Below are positions 56,126 to 64,000 of a stretch of 64,000 nt of DNA, in pieces. The DNA comes from Alteromonas sp. 1_MG-2023 (GTDB lineage Bacteria > Pseudomonadota > Gammaproteobacteria > Enterobacterales > Alteromonadaceae), in the NCBI RefSeq assembly GCF_030547075.1, contig NZ_JAUOQH010000002.1:248001-312000 (forward strand), read 5' to 3'. A program made the translations under genes and the position numbers. Below the pieces are notes generated by a model that saw only the letters and a program-made list of their open reading frames with translations, did not search any database and was not told the DNA's origin. The stretch's first letter is position 1. Every line of letters starts with the position of its first letter.

Positions 56126-57019
56126 TTACTCTTCAGCGTCTGTAGAGCTTTGACGAAGTCGGTTAAGCTCCATACGAGCATAACGATGTTCTACATAGTC
56201 AAAAACGTTAGTGCTAAGGGCTAACTTGAAATAATTAGACGCAATGCCGTTATTTCCATCTTGACTGTGGTACTTGCCTAAATAGAAATACGCTTCGCAC
56301 AATCTGTCGGTTAATGCTTTTTGACTTTTAACACCATCAAGTAATGAATTCAGTACCGCATTTTCATCTACCACACCTAAAAATAAATCGGTAAGCGTGG
56401 TTGCCCAATGTTCGTTGTTCAATTCTGGGCGAATAGCAGCTAAGTACGCTTGCCCTTCTTCTGGCGACAAATCGTAGTGAGCAAAATAGGCCCACAGCGC
56501 TCGGAAAGGGTCAGAATTGTCTTTTTGTAAGAACATGCCTAAATCTTCGATGGCCAGTTCAGAGCGACCGCCATAATACAAAGCAATACCACGGTTTAAA
56601 AAGGCAAAGTCGTATTCGGGATTAATCTCTAGGGTAGAATCGAATGAGTCGTAAGCTTGAATAAAGTCGTTTTGCTGAATGTAATGGATACCCATAGAGT
56701 TATAGGCTTCTGCAAAATCGGGCTTAAGATTAATCGCCTGACTGTAATCAAATTGCGCTAACCCGCCTAGTCCAACACTGTCGTACAGCATTCCACGTTG
56801 CAGGTGTAGCTCTGCTTTGTCTTCATCAGACAAGGCACTGCTACCTAAAATTTGGTTGTAACGGGCAATAGCCATTTCAGAGCGAGGATTAACCGGCGCA
56901 GGCTCTGCAAGCAGCAAATTACCCATTTGTGGTTGGCTAGAAACTTCTGGAGTTTGAGCACAACCGCCTAAAATACCGACAACTATGAAAAAAAAGATGA
57001 GACTAACGTTTCGACGCAT
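56126..57019 (-). CDS. nlpI: lipoprotein NlpI
   Basis: 297 aa. A lipobox (VVGILGGC, Cys20) is followed by TPR repeats (SEMAIARYNQILGSSALSD; AEAYNSMGIHYIQQNDF; YDFAFLNRGIALYYGGRSE), spaced as in NlpI, plus the long C-terminal helical part. NlpI is an outer-membrane lipoprotein that recruits Prc protease and scaffolds peptidoglycan hydrolases. It is normally about 294 aa. The next gene downstream is a possible secreted peptidase, which echoes the NlpI-protease theme. Confidence 0.9.
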   Translation of the reverse strand: MRRNVSLIFFFIVVGILGGCAQTPEVSSQPQMGNLLLAEPAPVNPRSEMAIARYNQILGSSALSDEDKAELHLQRGMLYDSVGLGGLAQFDYSQAINLKPDFAEAYNSMGIHYIQQNDFIQAYDSFDSTLEINPEYDFAFLNRGIALYYGGRSELAIEDLGMFLQKDNSDPFRALWAYFAHYDLSPEEGQAYLAAIRPELNNEHWATTLTDLFLGVVDENAVLNSLLDGVKSQKALTDRLCEAYFYLGKYHSQDGNNGIASNYFKLALSTNVFDYVEHRYARMELNRLRQSSTDAEE

Positions 57020-57148
57020 GGTAAAAAAGCATTCTTAAGTAGGAAAAAACATCCCGCGTTACAGATGTGTAAGCGGCTTTATATGCCGCCAACCTTCTCG
57101 CATTTAGTGTAAAAAGTAAAGTTATAAGTCGGGAGAATGTAGGTAGTT

Positions 57149-57556
57149 ATGGATAATAAAAAGATAAAAAAACTGATAGAACAAGCACAACAAGTTCAAC
57201 AACACTCTCACTCACCCTATTCAAATTTTAAAGTAGGTGCAGCTGTCCTTACCGACTCTGGTGATATTTTTGCTGGCTGCAACGTTGAAAGTGCCGCTTA
57301 TCCTCTTAGCCAATGCGCCGAAGCCAGCGCCATTGGAAATATGGTTAGTCATGGGCATAAACGTATTCATTCTATTGTAGTGGCAAGTCAAAATGATGAG
57401 TTTTGTTTCCCCTGCGGTGGTTGTCGCCAGAAAATTGCAGAATTTGCCCCAGACGATACCCCTGTGGTGATGGTTACTAAATCGGGTGAAACCCATGAAA
57501 CCACAATAGGTGACTTACTGCCAAATGCATTTAGAGCTCACGATTTAGGTAAATAG
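57149..57556 (+). CDS. cdd: cytidine deaminase
   Basis: A 135-aa zinc enzyme converting cytidine and deoxycytidine to uridine forms. Active site: SPYSNFKVGAAVL, CNVESAAYPLSQCAEASA (Cys and catalytic Glu in CAE), and FPCGGCRQKIAEF (two more zinc Cys). The length matches the tetrameric class, not the 294-aa E. coli type. It stands alone. Confidence 0.95.
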   Translation: MDNKKIKKLIEQAQQVQQHSHSPYSNFKVGAAVLTDSGDIFAGCNVESAAYPLSQCAEASAIGNMVSHGHKRIHSIVVASQNDEFCFPCGGCRQKIAEFAPDDTPVVMVTKSGETHETTIGDLLPNAFRAHDLGK

Positions 57557-57562
57557 TTGCGA

Positions 57563-57590
57563 TTAGAAACACTATTTTTAGTGTTTCTAA
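57563..57590 (+). terminator. terminator after cdd
   Basis: Perfect 10-bp stem TTAGAAACAC/GTGTTTCTAA with an 8-nt loop, followed by TAAAATTTTT. It ends the cdd transcript. Confidence 0.85.
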
Positions 57591-57651
57591 TAAAATTTTT
57601 GCTAAGCGGTTACCCATTAAATTTAACTAAAATAAAGTAAAAACAAGCATC

Positions 57652-57682
57652 GTAGGCGGTTATTCATCAAACAATAACCGCT
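57652..57682 (-). terminator. hairpin after the anti-sigma-like gene
   Basis: An imperfect stem of about 11 bp (GGCGGTTATT against AATAACCGCT) lies 17-47 bp past the anti-sigma-like gene and is followed on the minus strand by a T-rich stretch. Confidence 0.6.
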
Positions 57683-57698
57683 TAGGTTTGCTGTGTTA

Positions 57699-58370
57699 TC
57701 AGCACATTTTAGGGATCGTTGAACGCGTTATATTCAATATAAAACCGTTTTGATTAAACGCTAGTGCAACTTGATCGCCAATTTCAATACCAGTCGCAAT
57801 TCTCTGGTGTTCTCGCATACTTGCTACAAGACTGTCAGAAAGCGTGATGCGTTTTGAGGTACAGTCAACTAACGTCCACTGATTATCTACATTTGTGAGT
57901 GTAGCTACCCGAGTGCTTACCGCTTTAAACGTCGCTAATTGTTGCTCGTAGGCTCGGCTGTAAGCAGTATATTTTTTGCTGTAATCGGCAACCTGTACGT
58001 TGGCAATTTCATCCTTAAAGCCATGAACTTCAAGCGTTACTTCTATTGGTCCGAACTTTGTAGTGTTTAAGCTGATGCCTTTAGCTTTGTTATTTAGAGC
58101 TTCGTTGCCTACAAGCCCATTGTCTGCTACGTCAAAACCCTCGTTAACTTGGCTTTTAAAATCGTATATGCCTATTAATAAAACCAACACAAATGCGGCG
58201 GCGGTAAAAGCAAACCACTCTTTATGCCATACGCCTAGTTTTTGCCAAAAGTGCGAATATGAATGACCACTCGCGTTATTCAACACACTACGTTTAATGC
58301 GGCTTGGCACCTTATACTGACTTTTACTTTGCTGATACGCGTGGCGAAATTGCTCATTTTCGTCATTCAT
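57699..58370 (-). CDS. membrane-anchored anti-sigma-factor-like protein
   Basis: 223 aa. A cytosolic N-terminal part (FRHAYQQSKSQYKVPSRIKR) precedes a single helix (FTAAAFVLVLLIGIYDF, ~75-91) and a periplasmic beta-rich domain. It lacks the zinc-binding HxxxCxxC of ZAS-type anti-sigmas. The start codon overlaps the sigma gene stop (ATGA), the standard sigma/anti-sigma arrangement. Function is inferred from context. Confidence 0.65.
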   Translation of the reverse strand: MNDENEQFRHAYQQSKSQYKVPSRIKRSVLNNASGHSYSHFWQKLGVWHKEWFAFTAAAFVLVLLIGIYDFKSQVNEGFDVADNGLVGNEALNNKAKGISLNTTKFGPIEVTLEVHGFKDEIANVQVADYSKKYTAYSRAYEQQLATFKAVSTRVATLTNVDNQWTLVDCTSKRITLSDSLVASMREHQRIATGIEIGDQVALAFNQNGFILNITRSTIPKMC

Positions 58371-58939
58371 GATTGTGTCTCCAACGCTTTTTTAAGCTTT
58401 TCTCTAGCATAACGAAGGCGAGTTTTTACTGTTTCATGGGGTACATCACATATTGTCCCTATCTCATGAATACTGAACCCTTCTTGCTGTAGCGAAAACG
58501 CTTCTTTTTGCTCAAACGGAAGCTGCCTTAATAACTGGTGAAAATCGGGTGTACCGTCTAGCGCGCTTTCATCTGCAACCAAACTATCAATTTGATTGCT
58601 GTGGCTGTCTTGACGATATTGTTTTCTGAATTCATCTAACAAGGTGTTACGACCAAGAGTAAATAGCCAGCCCAAAAACTTACCTTCATGTCGATATAAA
58701 TGCTTTTTTTCAATAACTTTAACCCACGTTTTTTGGGTGATATCTGCCGCCATGTCTGCATTGCTCATGACCAGTAAATAATAATAAAGCGCATTGCTGT
58801 GCTGATCATATAAAGCAGATAGCGCTTTTTGTTCTCCTGTGCGCACATATCTATCCATCAAACTTTCGGCGCTAGAAGGCGAACTAAACCAATCCTTTAC
58901 CGATATAAGCAGCCCTGCCCCTGCATAACTCATACGCAT
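58367..58939 (-). CDS. ECF-type RNA polymerase sigma factor
   Basis: 190 aa. Sigma region 2 (ALSALYDQHSNALYYYLL ... DITQKTWVKVIEK; LGWLFTLGRNTLLDEFRKQ) and region 4 (LRQLPFEQKEAFSLQQEGFS, IGTICDVPHETVKTRLRYAREKLKKAL as the helix-turn-helix span). It directs transcription of an unknown small regulon, probably restrained by the overlapping gene downstream. Confidence 0.92.
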   Translation of the reverse strand: MRMSYAGAGLLISVKDWFSSPSSAESLMDRYVRTGEQKALSALYDQHSNALYYYLLVMSNADMAADITQKTWVKVIEKKHLYRHEGKFLGWLFTLGRNTLLDEFRKQYRQDSHSNQIDSLVADESALDGTPDFHQLLRQLPFEQKEAFSLQQEGFSIHEIGTICDVPHETVKTRLRYAREKLKKALETQS

Positions 58940-59097
58940 GCCCCCCTATTGAAAATACGACGTTTTCTAAGCGCTATTGCCTACAAGGCAACCGTAACGA
59001 CAACATGTTGTTACCTAAAAACACGCTCTATCCATATGTCGCTGCTATATAAAAGCAGAATCTATCAACAGCGCCCCAAAATACGGGCAGTCATTGT

Positions 59098-59200
59098 TGA
59101 CAATCTTTGCTGACGAGCAGGCTGACAATCTTTTCGTAACGGCCTTTACCGGCGATCAGGCTGACAATCTTTGCTGACAATCTTTGCTGACAGTCTTGCC
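59098..59200. repeat. 13-bp direct repeats TGACAATCTTTGC
   Basis: Copies begin at 59098, 59123 (last base differs), 59162 and 59175, plus a variant TGACAGTCTTGCC at 59188; the last three are contiguous. The array fills much of the 270-bp gap between the sigma and tonB genes, with no gene in it. It may have arisen by slippage or be a protein-binding array. Confidence 0.8.
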
Positions 59201-59209
59201 GGGCTACTG

Positions 59210-59854
59210 CTAGGATTCATCAAAACGAAACTCTAATAATACAAACATATCATGTTGAGCGACTGGCACACCATTTTCCATTTTTGGCTTATATTTCCAT
59301 TTAGATAATGCCCGGCGTGCGGCGCGATCAAATACCCGTTTAGGCTCAGCTTCAATAATATGAATGTCTTGCACAGTCCCATTTGATGCTACGGTAAAAC
59401 CTAACTTCACCCACCCTTCTATACCGTCTCTCATTGCCTCAGGAGGGAACGCAGGATCTACGCGAAATTGTGGAGAAGCCTGCATATCCCCTTTCCCACT
59501 CTGAAAGTTAGGGTTTATATTCACTTTAGTGGTAGTGAACTGTGGTTTAAACGAAAATGTTGGATTTGAATCATTGGGCGTAGGGTCCGCTTTTGGTATT
59601 TCCATAGGGGGTTGAGCTACAGGCTTTTCCATCGGCTTGATTGGCGTACGTACAATAACCTTAGGATCATCAATACTAAGAACTACTGGCCCTACAGTTT
59701 GATACTCGGTTACCTTAACCCCAACCTGATTGTTTTCTATTAGCTTCGCCATTATGGCAAATAGAGCAAAGGTAATAAGTATGCTCAACACTATGTAGCC
59801 AATTGGCTTAAAACTAGTGGATATAAATGGGTTTGCTTGTGAAAATGTGTTCAT
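59210..59854 (-). CDS. tonB: TonB-family energy transducer
   Basis: A 214-aa inner-membrane-anchored protein: helix at ~18-38 (IGYIVLSILITFALFAIMA), a Pro-rich periplasmic spacer (IKPMEKPVAQPPMEIPKADP) and the C-terminal TonB domain (FPPEAMRDGIEGWVKLGFTV ... RAARRALSKWKYKPKMENG). It passes proton-motive energy to outer-membrane receptors. No exbB/exbD is beside it. Confidence 0.9.
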   Translation of the reverse strand: MNTFSQANPFISTSFKPIGYIVLSILITFALFAIMAKLIENNQVGVKVTEYQTVGPVVLSIDDPKVIVRTPIKPMEKPVAQPPMEIPKADPTPNDSNPTFSFKPQFTTTKVNINPNFQSGKGDMQASPQFRVDPAFPPEAMRDGIEGWVKLGFTVASNGTVQDIHIIEAEPKRVFDRAARRALSKWKYKPKMENGVPVAQHDMFVLLEFRFDES

Positions 59855-60187
59855 TATTATCTCCCGTTTTCTTACTTAACGAATCACCGTTCAAGACGGG
59901 GTGATATTTTTTTCATCTATTTAAAACAATGCATGTCTGAAACCACTGGTATGACCATTCAAATTGGTAAATTGACTCTATACCTCACGGTAATACTATG
60001 TCCTTTTTACAAATGCCTCATTTGTAAATTTGCGAAACATACCCATTAAGTGGGATAGGGCTAATTAAGAATGAAGGCCTTAAATTTTTAATTTCGCTGA
60101 AATTTTTGCTGCGTGTGTTGATGTGCGTTTCTAGCCATTCGAACTTTAAATGCCATTCACACGCATTAATATGGAATAAAATTACCC
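59855..60187. other. intergenic region, divergent tonB and OYE genes
   Basis: 333 bp holding the two divergent promoters. I see no repeat, RNA structure or coding frame that I can support. Confidence 0.5.
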
Positions 60188-61291
60188 ATGACCACCAAGA
60201 CCCAATCACTATTTACCCCTTTTAACAATAAAGGGTTATCTGTAGACAATAGAATTGTAATGGCACCAATGACCCGTGAGTTTTCTCCTGAGGGCGTGCC
60301 AACATCAGATGTTGCCGATTATTATCGCCGCCGGGCTGAAGGGGGTACTGGTTTAATCATTACGGAAGGTACTACGGTAAACGACCCGGTAGCTAATATG
60401 AGCCATCGTATTCCTGTATTTCATGGAGACAAAGCGCTAGCTGGCTGGGAAGAAACCGTAAAAGCCGTGCATAGTGTTGGTGGTAAAATTATGCCTCAGC
60501 TATGGCATGTGGGTATGGCACGTGTTGCTGAAAAAGCACCGTTCCCTGAACTACCAAGTGCTGGTCCTTCGGGTTTGTTTAAACCAGGCAAGCAAGGCGC
60601 AGAGCCGATGACACAACAACATATTGAATCGGTGATCAGTGCTTTCGCGACAGCGGCATCAGATGCAAAACGCATCGGGTTTGATGGTATAGAGATTCAT
60701 GGCGCCCACGGTTATCTTATTGACCAATTTTTCTGGAGCGGCACTAACGAACGTACCGATGAATGGGGCGGTAGCATGGCGAACCGTAGCCGTTTTGCAG
60801 TTGAAATTATTAAAGCAATCCGCGCTGCAACATCGCCTGATTTCCCCATTGTGTTTCGTTATTCACAGTGGAAACAACAAGATTACACTGCACGTTTAGC
60901 AGAAACACCTCAACTGCTTGAAGAATTCCTAGCGCCTCTTAGCGATGCAGGCGTCGATATTTTCCACTGTTCACAGCGCCGTTACTGGGAAAATGAGTTT
61001 GAAGGTAGTGATTTAAACCTAGCCGGTTGGACGAAAAAACTTACCGGAAAGCCTACCATTACAGTGGGATCTGTTGGCCTTAATGAAGATTTCTTTGGTG
61101 CGTTTACAGGTCAAGGTTCAAACACCCGCGCTATCGATGATTTGATTGAGCGATTAGACAAAGGTGAGTTTGATTTAGTTGCTGTAGGACGTGCGTTGTT
61201 ACAAGATCCTAACTGGGCAAACAAAATTAAGAACAACCAACTTGATGAACTGGAACAGTTCTCTGGTAAAGCGCTAGCGTCATTGTCGTAG
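60188..61291 (+). CDS. Old Yellow Enzyme family NADH:flavin oxidoreductase
   Basis: A 367-aa FMN enzyme with a TIM barrel. Motifs: NRIVMAPMTREFSPEGVP (FMN site), LWHVGMARV, the HGAHGYLIDQFFWSGTNERTDEWGG stretch (His-x-x-His active pair; ~170-195) and the C-terminal AVGRALLQDPNW. It reduces activated C=C bonds; the natural substrate is unknown. An MFS exporter gene follows at 51 bp, so the two may work as a detoxification unit. Confidence 0.93.
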   Translation: MTTKTQSLFTPFNNKGLSVDNRIVMAPMTREFSPEGVPTSDVADYYRRRAEGGTGLIITEGTTVNDPVANMSHRIPVFHGDKALAGWEETVKAVHSVGGKIMPQLWHVGMARVAEKAPFPELPSAGPSGLFKPGKQGAEPMTQQHIESVISAFATAASDAKRIGFDGIEIHGAHGYLIDQFFWSGTNERTDEWGGSMANRSRFAVEIIKAIRAATSPDFPIVFRYSQWKQQDYTARLAETPQLLEEFLAPLSDAGVDIFHCSQRRYWENEFEGSDLNLAGWTKKLTGKPTITVGSVGLNEDFFGAFTGQGSNTRAIDDLIERLDKGEFDLVAVGRALLQDPNWANKIKNNQLDELEQFSGKALASLS

Positions 61292-61342
61292 TAATTTTTA
61301 CCGGATTATTACGTACACCATGCGTTCAAAATAAGTATACCT

Positions 61343-62536
61343 ATGACACAGCCAACGCCGTCTAATAAGTTAGCTAAAAATACACTGCTTTTAGCGGCTG
61401 CGGCCATAGGATTTGCCCAAACCGTGCTGTTTGCCATACTGGCACCATTAGGCCGAGAAATTGGCTTAATAGAAGTACAGATTGGGGCTATTATTTCTTG
61501 CTCTTCCCTAACATTATTTTTAGTTAGCCCCTTATGGGGGCGTGCTAGCGATCGTTGGGGAAGACGAAAAGTGTTACTGATTGGGCTATTTGGCTACTCC
61601 TCTGGCACCTTAGTGTTTGCTGGTGTGTTTCAGGCAGCTCTGCTAGGGCTTCTTGTCCCTCTTGCAGCACTAATACTGCTCATCATTACCCGTGTAGCAA
61701 ATGCCACCGTGATGGCAGCGGTGTCACCCTCTGCCAGCGCCTATATGGCAGATGTTACTACGGTAGAAGAGCGAGTAAAGGGTATGGGTGCCCTAGGTGC
61801 AGCTACCAATATTGGCTCTATCTTGGGGCCAGCCATAGGTGGCCTACTAGCCAGTATCAGCTTGTTAATGCCACTGTATTTCTCGGTGGGCGTTACTGTA
61901 GCAGTTGCTGTTTTAGCTATTTTTTCCTTACCAGTATTGCCAAATACTACTCACACCTCTACATCCCAAAAACTGAAATACACCGACCCTCGAATATTCC
62001 CACTCATACTCGCGGGCGTATTACTTTTCATGGGCTTTGCCATTGTTCAGCAAACCATTGCTTTTCGTTTTCAAGATATCTTTTCACTTAACAGTACCGA
62101 TACCGCGAAAGTTGTCGGTTTTAGTTTAATGATTTCAGCGGCATCCGCATTGTTCGTCCAAATGCTCGTTATTCCCCGCTTAAAGCTACGCCCTTTTACA
62201 TTACTTAGGCTTTCAATGCCTATTATGATGTTGGCGTTTGCAATATTGGCGATGGGTGAAACTAAAACACAGTTCATGTTTGCAATGTGTGTATTGGGTT
62301 TGGGATTAGGAATAGCGGGGCCGGGATTCATGGCAGGGGTATCGATTGCCGTCGCTTCCGATGAACAAGGCGCAGTAGCAGGCATTGCTGGCGCCTGTCC
62401 GCCACTAGGTTTTGCAGTAGGGCCATTATTAGGCTCTTACCTCTATTCAATCGACGCGGCCCTACCCTATTGGTTTTCGTTTACCTGCTACTTGCTATTG
62501 TTTTTCTTCACTCTGAAATTTAAAACACGACACTAA
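61343..62536 (+). CDS. MFS drug/metabolite exporter
   Basis: A 397-aa, 12-helix proton-coupled transporter of the DHA1 type (TetA/EmrD-like). Motif A is in the first cytoplasmic loop (GRASDRWGRRKVLLIGLFGY) and motif C-like Gly/Pro pattern in helix 5 (GSILGPAIGGLLAS). The substrate is unknown. It is downstream of the OYE gene and probably co-transcribed. Confidence 0.88.
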   Translation: MTQPTPSNKLAKNTLLLAAAAIGFAQTVLFAILAPLGREIGLIEVQIGAIISCSSLTLFLVSPLWGRASDRWGRRKVLLIGLFGYSSGTLVFAGVFQAALLGLLVPLAALILLIITRVANATVMAAVSPSASAYMADVTTVEERVKGMGALGAATNIGSILGPAIGGLLASISLLMPLYFSVGVTVAVAVLAIFSLPVLPNTTHTSTSQKLKYTDPRIFPLILAGVLLFMGFAIVQQTIAFRFQDIFSLNSTDTAKVVGFSLMISAASALFVQMLVIPRLKLRPFTLLRLSMPIMMLAFAILAMGETKTQFMFAMCVLGLGLGIAGPGFMAGVSIAVASDEQGAVAGIAGACPPLGFAVGPLLGSYLYSIDAALPYWFSFTCYLLLFFFTLKFKTRH

Positions 62537-62565
62537 AGCGCTAGTGGTTCAAGCTTATTTCGGGC

Positions 62566-62850
62566 CTATTTCGGGGTAAGCACACCTTCTGTTTCGGTAA
62601 CCGTTTTGGCGTCTGCCCGTTCAATAACCTTCAATAGTGTAGTTTGAATAGTTTCATCGGTTCTTGCATCGGTTGTGCTTGCGAATTTTTGCTCTTGAGG
62701 TGCTACACCTTCGTCGGCAATAAAACCCATTACGACTTCATTGGCACACTCTGGCGTTTCGCCGTAATAGGTTAACGTAATTTGCGGGTAACCTTGAAAC
62801 CCTTTCTTAACTCTTTTGGCGATGCGTTTTGTCGACTTATCTAAATTCAT
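62566..62850 (-). CDS. conserved small cytosolic protein, unknown
   Basis: 94 aa, no signal or membrane segment. The mixed charged sequence (STKRIAKRVKKGFQGYPQITLTYYGETPE) looks like a small alpha/beta domain; quoted here as the span of residues ~6-34. It resembles uncharacterised proteins of marine Alteromonadales by recollection only. I assign no function. Confidence 0.6.
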   Translation of the reverse strand: MNLDKSTKRIAKRVKKGFQGYPQITLTYYGETPECANEVVMGFIADEGVAPQEQKFASTTDARTDETIQTTLLKVIERADAKTVTETEGVLTPK

Positions 62851-62967
62851 AATAGCTCTGATAGGTAATTGTTCTAATGCCTAGAGCATTGCATGTAACC
62901 TGTTCAATGTCGCAGGTTATTTACTAATAAAGATGTAATTAACGCTAACTATCGTAAACGCTGGCTA

Positions 62968-63240
62968 TTAAAAGTGAGTTATAACAAAGAAGAAAACTGA
63001 AACAACCACGGCTAGACCGACCAACGCACACCAGGCCCCGCTGTGCTGATTACTACTACTGCCACCAAAACTTCCCTCTTCACTGACATTATTTTGTTTT
63101 GGATATGCACCAAAGGTCACTGCCCTGCAAATAGGCCAACCTATCCAATAGCAAATAGTCCAAAAAAAGAATTCCATAACGAGGTAGCCGATTACCCTAA
63201 AAAGGCCTTTGGCTACTTCTCCTACGATAACTTCTTCCAT
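62968..63240 (-). CDS. small membrane protein with two helices, unknown
   Basis: 90 aa: helix 1 (VIGYLVMEFFFWTICYWIGW), a short Gly/Ser-rich loop with GSFGGSSSNQHSG, and helix 2 (WCALVGLAVVVSVFFFVITHF; both spans at ~17-36 and ~69-90). No family was recognised. Confidence 0.6.
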   Translation of the reverse strand: MEEVIVGEVAKGLFRVIGYLVMEFFFWTICYWIGWPICRAVTFGAYPKQNNVSEEGSFGGSSSNQHSGAWCALVGLAVVVSVFFFVITHF

Positions 63241-63415
63241 TGTCTTTCCTTAGTGTATGTAAGGGTTATTAAGCTGCTTATAGATGCTCAGGGTGAATTA
63301 GAATCAGTCACCCCACACCTATAAACTCAATACCAGATTAGACAATAAAAGCCATACTAACAAAGGCTAAGGTGTAACGGGATATGTTGTGGGTTTCTAT
63401 CTAGTTAACTCAAAA

Positions 63416-63625
63416 TTATGTTTCTGACGTTTTCACATCATTTTTGAGCACTAAAGCAATTAGGAAAACAAGTGCTATAGGTGGTATGAGCGCCGTAAAG
63501 AACGCCACCACAGAGGTAAGAATAGGTGATTGGGTTTTTCGCTTGCCTAAGTAATAGCCCAGTGCAGCCATCAGCAAAGCTAATACGAAAATGATTTGCC
63601 CTATCCATGTAGCGTTGATATTCAT
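63416..63625 (-). CDS. small membrane protein with two helices, unknown
   Basis: 69 aa with two hydrophobic helices (IGQIIFVLALLMAALGYYLG and VVAFFTALIPPIALVFLIAL) joined by a basic turn (KRKTQSP). An uncharacterised, short envelope protein. The start has a good AAGGGAA upstream. Confidence 0.6.
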   Translation of the reverse strand: MNINATWIGQIIFVLALLMAALGYYLGKRKTQSPILTSVVAFFTALIPPIALVFLIALVLKNDVKTSET

Positions 63626-63758
63626 AACAAAATTCCCTTTAAACTCTTGTGACCTCTAACATAGCGAAAGCAATTGTAATTTTACAATCACCTTTACACA
63701 GACATGCATATCTTTACGTTAACGGTAGAAGTATTAAAAATATAATGAAACTTCCAGC

Positions 63759-64000
63759 TTAGTTGACCTCAATATTGCCTTTATCAATTTGCTGGACCGC
63801 CGTGTAAGGAATAACAATCGTGTCTGCCACAATAGAAAACGCCGCATCAATAACAAAGAAAGGGACTTTCCCAACCGTAGAACCGATATTTTCCCGGCGG
63901 CTTGGTTCACCGTTTAACAAACATACATTGTATGAGAACCCACTGTATACACGAGGAATTTCTTCGCAGTAGCTTTTCTTGCCTTGATGTTCAATTTGAA
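63759..64000 (-). CDS. YceK/YidQ-family lipoprotein (5' end off window)
   Basis: The visible C-terminal 79 residues match the YceK/YidQ (DUF1375) pattern: IPRVYSGFSYNVCLLNGEP followed by VPFFVIDAAFSIVADTIVIPYTAV. Family members are small inner- or outer-membrane lipoproteins of unknown function. The N-terminus with the expected lipobox lies beyond 64000. The stop is at 63759-63761. Confidence 0.72.
   Translation of the reverse strand, partial: QIEHQGKKSYCEEIPRVYSGFSYNVCLLNGEPSRRENIGSTVGKVPFFVIDAAFSIVADTIVIPYTAVQQIDKGNIEVN

Noticed and set aside
57034-57039. CTTAAG upstream of nlpI
   Set aside because: Single copy with no partner 11 bp away.

Overview
The window looks like chromosome from a marine gammaproteobacterium, most likely Alteromonas or a close relative. 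Evidence is the smc-zipA-ligA block, gammaproteobacterial envelope families throughout and a moderately AT-rich composition. This is inferred from gene content, not from a search. No rRNA, tRNA, CRISPR array, integrase or transposase was found.

Layout. (1) 1-3.6 kb, minus strand: a CzcCB-type RND metal-efflux operon headed by a BlaI-type repressor and an M56 metalloprotease. Two near-identical palindromes lie before the repressor gene and in the first codons of czcC. (2) 3.7-4.7 kb: a DUF3147 membrane protein and an MntP-type manganese exporter. (3) 4.9-22.4 kb: an envelope-modification region. It holds an LtaS/MdoB-like transferase, an ArnC/ArnT/GtrA-like glycosyl-transfer trio, an EptA homologue that has lost its catalytic residues, a DUF3108 protein, a PmrAB/QseBC-like two-component system, DUF1232 and COG4705 membrane proteins, an Omp85-type barrel, an intact EptA overlapping dgkA, and a DUF5916 barrel protein. 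Six plus-strand promoters here carry tandem hexamers close to CTTAAG/CTTCAG/ATTCAG at an exact 11-bp period, ending exactly 10 nt before a -10-like hexamer. A weaker copy lies on the minus strand. This is strong evidence for one regulon. (4) 22.5-44.5 kb: a copper island with copL-like/copA/copB, DUF305, glutaredoxin-MauE, copC/copD, cusCBA, DUF411 and cusRS. It is interrupted at 29.1-30.7 kb by a recombination scar (truncated APC permease) and a zinc-ribbon/PIN-like protein. (5) 44.8-47.9 kb: the host ligA is cut at residue ~342 and given an unrelated 62-residue tail. That tail ends 1 nt before the start codon of a complete, divergent second NAD-dependent ligase. (6) 48-64 kb: ordinary chromosome with zipA, smc, cysZ, a Sel1-repeat metallopeptidase-like protein, nlpI, cdd, an ECF sigma/anti-sigma pair, tonB, an OYE flavoenzyme, an MFS transporter and small membrane proteins.

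How it fits together. Regions 1 and 4 export or oxidise toxic metals under separate controls (BlaI/M56; CusRS). Region 3 reads as a lipid A/envelope-charge response: EptA adds phosphoethanolamine, DgkA recycles the diacylglycerol by-product, and the ArnC/ArnT/GtrA-like set adds sugar. Region 5 suggests that a mobile element, whose far end is outside the window, entered ligA and supplied a replacement essential gene coupled to host ligA translation.
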